Assembly (NCBI GenBank): GCA_947074135.1
Contig: CAMTOL010000152.1
Span: 1 to 5,575, forward strand
Source: an uncultured Rikenellaceae bacterium
GTDB taxonomy: Bacteria > Bacteroidota > Bacteroidia > Bacteroidales > Rikenellaceae
DNA length: 5,575 nucleotides
Direction: 5' to 3'
Part shown: positions 1 through 5,575 of the stretch, piece by piece
Numbering within the stretch: the first letter of the stretch is position 1
How the letters are laid out: each line of letters starts with the position of its first letter
Program-made: the position numbers and the translations under genes
The notes under the pieces: generated by a model
Seen by the model: only the letters and a program-made list of their open reading frames with translations
The model's database searches: none
What the model was told of the DNA's origin: nothing

Positions 1-91
1 AAGGAGGGGGAAGCCAGCAGTGCGTCAACCGCCATCCCGGGAGCAGCCAGCACTAAGCCCGAAGGCGGAGCAGCATTCTGGGGCGCAGGGG
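1..91. other. GC-rich block of foreign or artefactual look at window start
   Basis: By hand count the first 90 bases hold about 61 G or C (68%), whereas bases 91-180 hold about 33 (37%), which matches the rest of the window. The break falls almost exactly where the first gene would be expected to start: an A/T-rich signal-peptide coding stretch begins at 95. Translated in frame, the block gives 24 residues rich in Pro, Gln, Ser and Ala with no recognisable domain. An AAGGAGG string at 1-7 resembles a Shine-Dalgarno site, but it lies 12 bases before the GTG at 20, and such sites are seldom used in Bacteroidota. The most economical reading is a contig-edge error or chimeric join; a real rearrangement breakpoint is the alternative. 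Confidence 0.6.
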
Positions 92-874
92 ACAAAAAAG
101 TTTTTTATTATCATTATTTCCGCAATACTGCTGATAGGGCGGAAAAATAGCAGGGATACACTATCGCAAGGCGATATATTGGGAACTTGGATAGTCTATG
201 GCGAAGACGGGAAAGCATATCCAACTAACGACTGCTTTATGATGAATTTCAACCCAAACTTCACTGAGGACTATGCAGTTAGAGTACAAACAACCCCTAT
301 TGACAATGCTGTATGGAGAGAGTCGATAGGAGAAACAAAATACTCTATCGAAGGCGATATTATTTCATTCTCACGCTCCGACCTTACTCTAAAAGTTTCG
401 GCAACAGCCTATTGGGCGTACGAAACCGACGGCACAATCAACCAATTCTTGGTTTACAAAGAGCTGGAACATATCGAAAGTGGAGTCGATTTGAACTTTG
501 GTCGCACATTTGTAGCACGAAGACCAAAATTCAGTTTCAAAAACGAGATTATCGGACTTTGGGAAGGACTATGTATTACTGAAGGCGAAGACCCTACTCC
601 ACATCGTTGGGAGTACTTCACAGATGGCACATATAAATATTACACAAAAAACCCAACCAACAATGAATGGGAAGTTAAAAGTGATAACAACGGCAAATAT
701 TATCTATATGGCGAACTTATGGTTACAACTTGGGTAAATGATTATATCAGCGGATTAGAAGGAGATATGTGTGAGCTTTGGGAGATTTCGATGAATGACC
801 GTAGTTCAATAATGCTAACTGCAACTCGCCAAAACAGCAAAAAAATTCAATTCTCAATGACCAAAGTACAATAA
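20..874 (+). CDS. Two-domain lipocalin-like envelope protein, 5' end apparently damaged
   Basis: The frame is open from a GTG at 20 and codes for 284 residues. Residues 26-40 (KKFF, then a run of Ile and hydrophobics ending LLIG) look like a Bacteroidota lipoprotein signal peptide. Two features expected of one are absent: residue 25, where MKKFF would begin, is Thr (ACA, 92-94), and the position after LLIG, where the lipidated Cys should be, is Arg41 (CGG, 140-142). The mature part has two similar units, one opening at GDILGTW (about 51-57) and ending near FVARRP (164-169), the other opening at NEIIGLWEG (175-183) and running to the end. Both begin with the Gly-x-Trp signature of lipocalin-like beta-barrel domains common in Bacteroidota surface or periplasmic proteins. 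Ligand and role are unknown. The next in-frame ATGs (residues 74-75) lie inside domain 1, so none offers a sensible alternative start. The gene lies 14 bases upstream of the next one. The domain call is moderate; the start at 20 is doubtful. Confidence 0.6.
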   Translation: MRQPPSREQPALSPKAEQHSGAQGTKKFFIIIISAILLIGRKNSRDTLSQGDILGTWIVYGEDGKAYPTNDCFMMNFNPNFTEDYAVRVQTTPIDNAVWRESIGETKYSIEGDIISFSRSDLTLKVSATAYWAYETDGTINQFLVYKELEHIESGVDLNFGRTFVARRPKFSFKNEIIGLWEGLCITEGEDPTPHRWEYFTDGTYKYYTKNPTNNEWEVKSDNNGKYYLYGELMVTTWVNDYISGLEGDMCELWEISMNDRSSIMLTATRQNSKKIQFSMTKVQ

Positions 875-888
875 GAAAAATAGAGAGT

Positions 889-1284
889 ATGAAAATTATT
901 GTTGTAGAAGACAAAGAGCTATACGTTATGCCCGACACTGTGCTGCTCAGAAACAACGAGCAGTACTTCTCGCCCGATTATGCAACTAGTGGTGAAGATA
1001 TTGTAGAGGGTATTGCGGTTAAAATCACACGCCTCGCAAAATGTATAGCGCCAAAGTTTGCTCACCGCACCTGGGAAGAGTACTACGAGTGCAAAGATCA
1101 CAGAATACGAGGGGTGCATCACACCATTGGTCGTTGTTTCGACCGTTCGTTTGAAGTTGCGCCAGAGGTTCACTCCAAAAACGAACTTAGCGAGGAGCAG
1201 TGCACGGCCATTGACAATGCCATTGCTTACGCCTCGACCTATATAGGGCTTCGCATCGGTGATTATGTTTTTATAAGTGACTAG
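889..1284 (+). CDS. Shortened FAH-family-like protein lacking active-site residues
   Basis: This 131-residue protein follows, in order, conserved landmarks of the roughly 200-residue fumarylacetoacetate hydrolase (FAH) proteins of Bacteroidales: PDTVLLRN near the N-terminus, a YFSPDY segment, ITRLAKCIAPKFAHR in the middle, a CFDRSFEVAPEV segment, and IDNAIAYASTYIGLRIGDYVF at the end. The catalytic parts do not match. The usual KPD lysine is Met (VMPD); the YE-x-E metal-binding pair before the RLxK stretch reads DIVEGIAV; about 30 residues after the FAHR motif, including GID, are shortened or unrecognisable; and the chain stops at ISD, where active members continue with TGTP-GVG. The frame has no internal stop and starts at an ATG 14 bases after the previous stop, so it looks like a maintained gene rather than a fresh pseudogene. 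It probably keeps part of the fold without hydrolase activity. It could instead be a decayed remnant or a separate small family. Confidence 0.6.
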   Translation: MKIIVVEDKELYVMPDTVLLRNNEQYFSPDYATSGEDIVEGIAVKITRLAKCIAPKFAHRTWEEYYECKDHRIRGVHHTIGRCFDRSFEVAPEVHSKNELSEEQCTAIDNAIAYASTYIGLRIGDYVFISD

Positions 1285-1337
1285 TGACTCATAGTAAAGC
1301 TCTACTTTCCCTTTTTGAAAAAAGAACAAAAAAGATT

Positions 1338-1928
1338 ATGATAGAAATTGATGATAAAATTATTGCAACCGAAGTTGTTACGGGACGTTTCTGCTGCGAT
1401 GTAGCAGCCTGTCGTGGCGAGTGCTGTGTCGAGGGCAACGCTGGTGCTCCACTCGAACTCTCTGAAGCAGAGGAGTACGAACAACACTTCGAAAGCTACC
1501 GACAATATCTCACACCAGAAGGATTAAAGGCAATCGAGGAGGAGGGTTTTGCTGTGGTTGATTATGATGGCGATTTGACCACTCCACTAATTAACGGTGC
1601 AGAGTGTGCCTATTGCATCAAAGAGAATGGTTCGACTTGGTGCGCTATCGAGAAGGCGTACCGCAAAGGCGAATGCGCTGTCAACAAACCAATATCGTGT
1701 CACCTCTACCCTATTCGACTCACTCAACTAAAAAACGGAATGACTGGACTACAATACCACCGTTGGAGCGTTTGTCGAAGTGCCGAAATTAAAGGTGCTC
1801 AATGCGGAAAACGGGTCTTTGAGAATGTAAAAGAGGCAATTATACGCCGTTTTGGCGAAGATTTCTATGCACAACTCGAAGATGTTGCTCAATATATCGA
1901 CAAAGAGAATGAACTACACACTAAGTAA
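1338..1928 (+). CDS. DUF3109 family cysteine-cluster protein
   Basis: The 196-residue product matches the DUF3109 family, widespread in Bacteroidota and of unknown function. The landmarks are an N-terminal MIEIDDKII, the cluster FCCDVAACRGECC (residues 18-30) followed by EGNAGAPLE, paired cysteines at 90 and 93 and at 102 and 113, KPISCHLYPIRL (117-128), and YHRWSVC (140-146). There are twelve cysteines in all, and their CxxxC-like spacing suggests metal or iron-sulfur binding, as in YkgJ-type CxxCxxCC proteins; that is inference. There is no signal peptide or membrane segment, so the protein is probably cytoplasmic. The ATG at 1338 is chosen over the in-frame GTG at 1284 because MIEIDD is the family N-terminus, the intervening 18 codons match nothing, and the ATG follows the A-rich stretch typical of starts here. 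The last 20 bases overlap the start of the MurF–Alr gene. Confidence 0.9.
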   Translation: MIEIDDKIIATEVVTGRFCCDVAACRGECCVEGNAGAPLELSEAEEYEQHFESYRQYLTPEGLKAIEEEGFAVVDYDGDLTTPLINGAECAYCIKENGSTWCAIEKAYRKGECAVNKPISCHLYPIRLTQLKNGMTGLQYHRWSVCRSAEIKGAQCGKRVFENVKEAIIRRFGEDFYAQLEDVAQYIDKENELHTK

Positions 1929-4170
1929 AATTGCCGAAGTTACAAAAGGGCGACTCATAGGCGAAGATAGAACAATTAACAGCGTTTCAACCGACTCTCG
2001 CTCAATAAACAACCCGCAAAACTCGCTTTTTGTTGCTCTAAAGGGCTCGAAACGTGACGGTCACGACTATATCGACACTGCGGCTAAAAAAGGTGTAGTC
2101 GCTTTTTTAGTTAGCGACCTGCCCGAAAATTGGTCTAAACTGGGTAGTTTTATTATAGTGCACGACACACTCGATGCTTTGCAAAACTGGGCTGCATACC
2201 ATAGAAATCAATATAGAGGAGAACTTGTGGCAATTACGGGTAGCAACGGTAAGACTGTAGTCAAAGAGTGGTTTGCTCAACTCTGGGACAGAGAGAGATG
2301 CGGAAAGTTGCTCCGCTCTCCACGCTCCTATAATTCACAAATTGGAGTTGCGCTATCGTTGTTAATGATTGAGGGCGACGAAAAATTGGTTGTAATCGAA
2401 GCTGGAATCTCGAAAAACGGCGAGATGGAGCGACTCGAAAAGATGATTCAACCAACTGTTGGCGTACTTACCAACATTGCCGACGCTCACTCCGAAAACT
2501 TTAACTCCGACTCCGATAAACTGAACGAAAAACTGAAACTCTTTTATAGATGTTCCCCAGATAGAGTTATTCGTGGCGACAAAGAGAATTTTAGCTCAAT
2601 CGAAGAGCACAATAAATGGTTGGTCGAGCAGATTTTTCAAGTTCTGGAGTTTAAACCACTGACCGAGTGCGATGTTCTGCCACTCTCTCTTAGACTAGAA
2701 GTTCAACAGGGTGTCTATAATTCAACCATCATAAACGACTCATACTCAAACGACCTAGCTTCACTTCGAGCAGCTCTCGATTTTGCTCGACGAAACAGCC
2801 GTTCGAAAACACTCACTCTAATCTTAACCGACATTGAACAGAATGCTATGCAGCCAAGAGAACTATACCAAGAGGTTGCTCGATTGGTTGGCGAGTATGG
2901 TGTAAAATCGTTGGTTGGCATTGGAAACGAGTTGAAACTTCATAGCGACTACTTCAATGGCATTGCTTCGAGTTTCTACTCAACTACCGAAGCATTTCTA
3001 GACTCGCTCGAACCGTCACACTTTGCAGCCTCTACTCTACTTATTAAAGGCGCTCGAAGTTTTAGAACCGAACGCATAAGTAACCGACTCGAAGAACGTA
3101 CCCACACCACTACACTAGAAGTCAACCTCTCGAGAATGGTTGAAAGACTGAAATACTATCAAGAAATTACTGGCGACCAGTGCCAAATAATGGCTATGGT
3201 CAAGGCCTCAAGCTATGGAATGGGTAGTGTGACAATAGCTCGAACACTTATCGACGCTGGAGCAAAATACTTAGCGGTTGCCTATGCTGACGAGGGAATA
3301 ACGCTCCGCAAAGGAGGTATTACAGCCTCTATTGTGGTGCTAAACTCCGACCCTGGCAGTTTCTCAGCAATGATTGCATCAGGACTCGAACCAGAAATCT
3401 ACTCGATATCAGCACTACGCAACTATATTAGCGAAGTAAAAAAGACAGGTATAGAAAACGCTCCTATACACATAAAACTAGATACCGGTATGCACAGACT
3501 GGGATTTATGGACAATCAAGTCGAGGAGTTATGCCAAATGCTCAACTCCACAAATGCCATTAAAGTTGCAACGATTTTTACTCACCTAGCCGCTGCCGAC
3601 GACTCGGCTGAAGATGAGTTTACTCGCTCCCAAATCTCGCTCTTTAACAAATTAAGCAGCACAATCACACAAAGCATTGGATATCAACCACTACTGTCGA
3701 TAGCTAACAGCGCAGCAACAGAACGATTCAAAGAGGCTCACAAAGACATAGTTCGAATAGGAATTGGACTTTACGAGGGCATATCGACGCTATCGACCAA
3801 AATTACACAGATTAAAAATATCGCAAAAGGCGAAACAATTGGTTATAATCGACGCACAAAAGCTGAACAAGATATGACAATCGCAATTCTACCAATCGGA
3901 TACGCAGATGGTATGGATAGAGGACTCTCCTGCAGAGTTGGCAAGGTCGCAATTGGTGGGGTGCTATGCGATATTGTCGGAAATGTATGTATGGACACAA
4001 CAATAGTGGATATTACAAAGATAAAAGATAGAACTAAAGAGGGTGAGAGAGCCATAATATTTGGAGAGGGAGCGATGAGTGAAAAACAGATTGCAGAACT
4101 ACTCTCTACAATAAGTTACGAAATTCTAACATCTATCTCACCACGAATCAAAAGATTATACACCATGTAA
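1909..4170 (+). CDS. murF/alr: MurF–alanine racemase fusion (D-Ala-D-Ala adding enzyme plus Alr)
   Basis: This 753-residue cytoplasmic fusion is typical of Bacteroidota. The MurF half (about 1-395) joins D-Ala-D-Ala to UDP-MurNAc-tripeptide using ATP; the Alr half (about 400-753) is a PLP enzyme interconverting L- and D-alanine. MurF landmarks: DSR in the UDP-substrate domain, the ATP loop ITGSNGKT (109-116), EAG with Glu164, NIADAHSENF (189-198), the likely carbamylated Lys208, RLEV (262-265), and INDSYSND (275-282). Alr landmarks: AMVKASSYGMG with PLP-binding Lys432, LDTGMHRLGF with Arg530, IGYNRR with the likely catalytic Tyr646, PIGYADG (Tyr665), GNVCMD (691-696), and SYEILTSISPRIKR at the end. 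The ATG at 1909 is preferred over a start at 1852 because MNYTLSKIAEVTKG is the usual N-terminus. Its 20-base overlap with the upstream gene suggests translational coupling. About 50 residues of the MurF central domain appear to be missing near residues 213-235. Function is otherwise well supported. Confidence 0.96.
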   Translation: MNYTLSKIAEVTKGRLIGEDRTINSVSTDSRSINNPQNSLFVALKGSKRDGHDYIDTAAKKGVVAFLVSDLPENWSKLGSFIIVHDTLDALQNWAAYHRNQYRGELVAITGSNGKTVVKEWFAQLWDRERCGKLLRSPRSYNSQIGVALSLLMIEGDEKLVVIEAGISKNGEMERLEKMIQPTVGVLTNIADAHSENFNSDSDKLNEKLKLFYRCSPDRVIRGDKENFSSIEEHNKWLVEQIFQVLEFKPLTECDVLPLSLRLEVQQGVYNSTIINDSYSNDLASLRAALDFARRNSRSKTLTLILTDIEQNAMQPRELYQEVARLVGEYGVKSLVGIGNELKLHSDYFNGIASSFYSTTEAFLDSLEPSHFAASTLLIKGARSFRTERISNRLEERTHTTTLEVNLSRMVERLKYYQEITGDQCQIMAMVKASSYGMGSVTIARTLIDAGAKYLAVAYADEGITLRKGGITASIVVLNSDPGSFSAMIASGLEPEIYSISALRNYISEVKKTGIENAPIHIKLDTGMHRLGFMDNQVEELCQMLNSTNAIKVATIFTHLAAADDSAEDEFTRSQISLFNKLSSTITQSIGYQPLLSIANSAATERFKEAHKDIVRIGIGLYEGISTLSTKITQIKNIAKGETIGYNRRTKAEQDMTIAILPIGYADGMDRGLSCRVGKVAIGGVLCDIVGNVCMDTTIVDITKIKDRTKEGERAIIFGEGAMSEKQIAELLSTISYEILTSISPRIKRLYTM

Positions 4171-4183
4171 AAAAAAGAAATGG

Positions 4184-4214
4184 TTTGAACTATACAAAAA
4201 AAAGAGTATCTGTG
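4184..4214 (+). promoter_or_regulatory. Likely Bacteroidota-type promoter for nusB
   Basis: The 79-base spacer between the MurF–Alr stop and the nusB GTG holds a TTTG at 4184-4187 and, 19 bases further on, TATCTGTG at 4207-4214. This fits the Bacteroides housekeeping pattern of a TTTG at -33 and TAnnTTTG at -7 with one mismatch and the right spacing. Transcription would start near 4220, leaving an A-rich leader of about 30 bases before the GTG at 4250, in keeping with starts that depend on A-rich leaders instead of Shine-Dalgarno sites. No convincing terminator lies between the MurF–Alr stop and this site, so read-through from upstream may also supply nusB. Confidence 0.55.
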
Positions 4215-4249
4215 CACTCCATAACAAAAAGAAGAAAAGACAAAAAAAA

Positions 4250-5167
4250 GTGTTAAAACGTAGATTATTGAGCACAAAGGAACTAAGAGAACTTAATGCT
4301 AACAACAAAAATGAAAAAAGAGGTGCAAAGACTTCGATAAATGAGTTTGAACGTAGTATCGAATCTTGCTATAATTTACACCTATTCATACTTCAACTTC
4401 TGGCAGATGTGGTTGAGTACGCAAAAGAGCGCCAAAAAATTGCATCAAACAAACTGCGACCTACCAAAGAAGACCTAAACCCAAACCTTAGATTTGTTCA
4501 AAACAGCACTATTGGAGAAATCGCATCGAACGAAGCTCTACAACAGAAACTCAAAGAGGCTGGACTAAGCTGGGAAGATAATGACGAGGTAATAAGAGAG
4601 ATTTATAATCAAATAATTGCATCGCAAAACTATCAATCCTATATGGACGGTGCTAGTAACGATAAAGATTTTACAATTGCTCTACTTTCAACTCTCTTTG
4701 AAGATAATCAAATCTTAGAAAGCGCACTCGAAGATATGTCGCTTTATTGGGCAGACGACCTTGGATACGCACTTAACCAGTGCGTTCGACATATCGAAAC
4801 TTGCAAAGCAAACCAAATCCTCCCAATGTTTAACAACGATAACGATAAAGAGTTTGGAAACCAGATTCTGCTTCACGCTATTGGTCACAACCAAGAGTAC
4901 CTAGAACTTATCGAATCGTATGTAGAGAACTGGGATTTGGAGCGCACAGCATTTATGGATAGAATGATTATGGTTCTCGCACTTAGTGAAGTGGTTAGTT
5001 GTCCTACTATCCCCGTAAAAGTATCGCTTGACGAGTATATAGAAATTTCAAAATACTACTCAACTCCCCAAAGCTCAAATTTCATAAACGGAGTATTAAA
5101 CAAAGCTATTGAGGCACTTACCAAAGAAGGAAAAGTTAAGAAAACTGGACGTGGACTTATTAATTAA
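4250..5167 (+). CDS. nusB: Transcription antitermination factor NusB, long Bacteroidota form
   Basis: NusB binds boxA RNA with ribosomal protein S10 (NusE) and helps polymerase complete rRNA transcripts. The product is 305 residues, the roughly 300-residue length usual in Bacteroidota and about twice E. coli NusB. Residues 1-10 (LKRRLL after the start) match the family N-terminus, a long helical region with LNPNLRFVQN follows, and the all-helical NusB C-terminus is clear: MDRMIMVLALSEVV, then IPVKVSLDEYIEISKYYSTP, SSNFINGVLNKAIE (275-288) and KKTGRGLI. The initiator is GTG; no ATG lies near, and the RRLL motif directly after it fixes the choice. An A-rich stretch precedes it. An oddity is helix 1, where the usual LYAY-like aromatic pair reads LNAN. 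The gene probably has its own promoter at 4184-4214 and is followed after nine bases by the DUF1573 gene. Confidence 0.93.
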   Translation: MLKRRLLSTKELRELNANNKNEKRGAKTSINEFERSIESCYNLHLFILQLLADVVEYAKERQKIASNKLRPTKEDLNPNLRFVQNSTIGEIASNEALQQKLKEAGLSWEDNDEVIREIYNQIIASQNYQSYMDGASNDKDFTIALLSTLFEDNQILESALEDMSLYWADDLGYALNQCVRHIETCKANQILPMFNNDNDKEFGNQILLHAIGHNQEYLELIESYVENWDLERTAFMDRMIMVLALSEVVSCPTIPVKVSLDEYIEISKYYSTPQSSNFINGVLNKAIEALTKEGKVKKTGRGLIN

Positions 5168-5176
5168 TAGTTAATT

Positions 5177-5575
5177 ATGCGATACTTAGGTACAATTATT
5201 GCTCTGCTATTTGCAATTGTTTCTACTAGCTGTGGCTTCAGCTCAAACAGCAGCAATAGCGAAGAACAAAACAGCACTCAAGGCGTTGATAGCAAACATA
5301 CTGCGCTAAGAGTTGAGCTACCTGTAAAAGAGGGATTTGTAATGGACACAATACATTTAGGAAGGGTTCGCGAAGGGGAAATCATTACAAGTAGTTTTAC
5401 AATAAGCAATAAAACCGACAATCCACTCGTTATTGTGAACATAAAGACAATTTGCGGTTGCGCAACAACGAGTTACGATACAACACCTATAATGCAAAAT
5501 CAGGAGGAAGTTATTAACTTTACCTATAATTCCACAGGGCGCTATTGTTTCCAACTGAAATATTTTGACATTTCT
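5177..5575 (+). CDS. DUF1573 lipoprotein, 3' end beyond the window
   Basis: An ATG nine bases after the nusB stop opens a frame that stays open for 133 codons to the window edge, so the C-terminus is not seen. Residues 1-18 form a short hydrophobic signal (TIIALLFAIVSTS) ending at Cys19, a plausible lipidation site, although position -3 is Ser rather than Leu. A Ser/Asn-rich linker follows. The domain from about residue 55 shows the DUF1573 pattern: DTIHLGRVREGEI, FTISNKTDNPLVI, then KTICGCATTSYD with Cys93 and Cys95, and EEVINFTYNSTGR. DUF1573 domains are Ig-like beta sandwiches of unknown function, exported in Bacteroidota. The residues just after Cys19 (GFSSN) lack the acidic pattern associated with surface export, so a periplasm-facing lipoprotein is likelier. 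In many relatives yajC lies near nusB, so it may follow just outside the window. The domain call is firm. Confidence 0.87.
   Translation, partial: MRYLGTIIALLFAIVSTSCGFSSNSSNSEEQNSTQGVDSKHTALRVELPVKEGFVMDTIHLGRVREGEIITSSFTISNKTDNPLVIVNIKTICGCATTSYDTTPIMQNQEEVINFTYNSTGRYCFQLKYFDIS

Noticed and set aside
1265..1272. TATGTTTT as a -7 promoter box before the DUF3109 gene
   Set aside because: No TTTG lies 19-21 bases upstream, and the site is inside the preceding gene.
1311..1324. CTTTT-TGAA-AAAAG hairpin as a terminator before the DUF3109 gene
   Set aside because: The stem is five pairs, almost all A-T, with no following T run; too weak to call.
919..1329. Open frame of 136 codons on the minus strand covering the FAH-like gene
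   Set aside because: The + strand frame matches FAH-family motifs in order and fits the direction and spacing of its neighbours; the minus-strand product resembles nothing I recognise.
1284..1337. GTG at 1284 as an upstream start for the DUF3109 gene
   Set aside because: It would overlap the previous stop and add 18 residues with no family match; the ATG at 1338 gives the usual MIEIDD N-terminus after an A-rich stretch.
1852..1908. Upstream start for the MurF–Alr gene
   Set aside because: The extra 19 residues are only the out-of-frame reading of the end of the DUF3109 gene; the family N-terminus begins at the ATG at 1909.
4204..4219. GAGT...ACTC inverted repeat in the spacer before nusB
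   Set aside because: Only four pairs with an eight-base loop, no T tract after it, and it overlaps the likely -7 box; not a convincing terminator or operator.
5357..5554. Minus-strand frame of 65 codons near the window end
   Set aside because: The + strand there codes for a clear DUF1573 domain continuing to the window edge.

Overview
The window looks like a stretch of a Bacteroidota (probably Bacteroidales) chromosome, read entirely on the + strand. Four things point there: a MurF–alanine racemase fusion, a long NusB of the Bacteroidota type, a DUF3109 cysteine-cluster protein and a DUF1573 lipoprotein. Starts are preceded by A-rich stretches rather than Shine-Dalgarno sequences, and a TTTG / TAnnTTTG-type promoter precedes nusB. 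I cannot name a genus. Most of it is ordinary housekeeping DNA, and I see no mobile element, CRISPR array, tRNA or rRNA.

Layout. Bases 1-91 are a GC-rich block (about 68% G+C by hand count, against about 37% in the next 90 bases) that does not resemble the rest and may be a contig-edge or chimeric artefact. It runs in frame into a two-domain, lipocalin-like envelope protein (to 874) whose natural start and lipobox cysteine both appear to be missing. Next is a 131-residue protein (889-1284) that reads as a shrunken fumarylacetoacetate-hydrolase-fold protein without its usual active-site residues. Then come a DUF3109 protein (1338-1928), overlapping by 20 bases the MurF–Alr fusion (1909-4170), a short spacer with a likely promoter (4171-4249), nusB starting at GTG (4250-5167), and the first 133 codons of a DUF1573 lipoprotein (5177 to the window edge).

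How the genes fit together. The first four genes are closely spaced and may be one transcript ending with peptidoglycan precursor synthesis: MurF adds D-Ala-D-Ala to the UDP-MurNAc-tripeptide, and alanine racemase supplies the D-alanine. nusB (transcription antitermination, rRNA synthesis) probably starts a second transcript that includes the DUF1573 lipoprotein nine bases downstream.

Most worth a second look: the active-site-less FAH-like protein, an apparent loss of about 50 residues from the MurF central domain, the loss of the LYAY-type aromatic pair in NusB helix 1, the near absence of GATC and CATG (one each) alongside an excess of TCGA, and the damaged 5' end of the first gene. Family comparisons rest on remembered consensus sequences, not on alignments run here.
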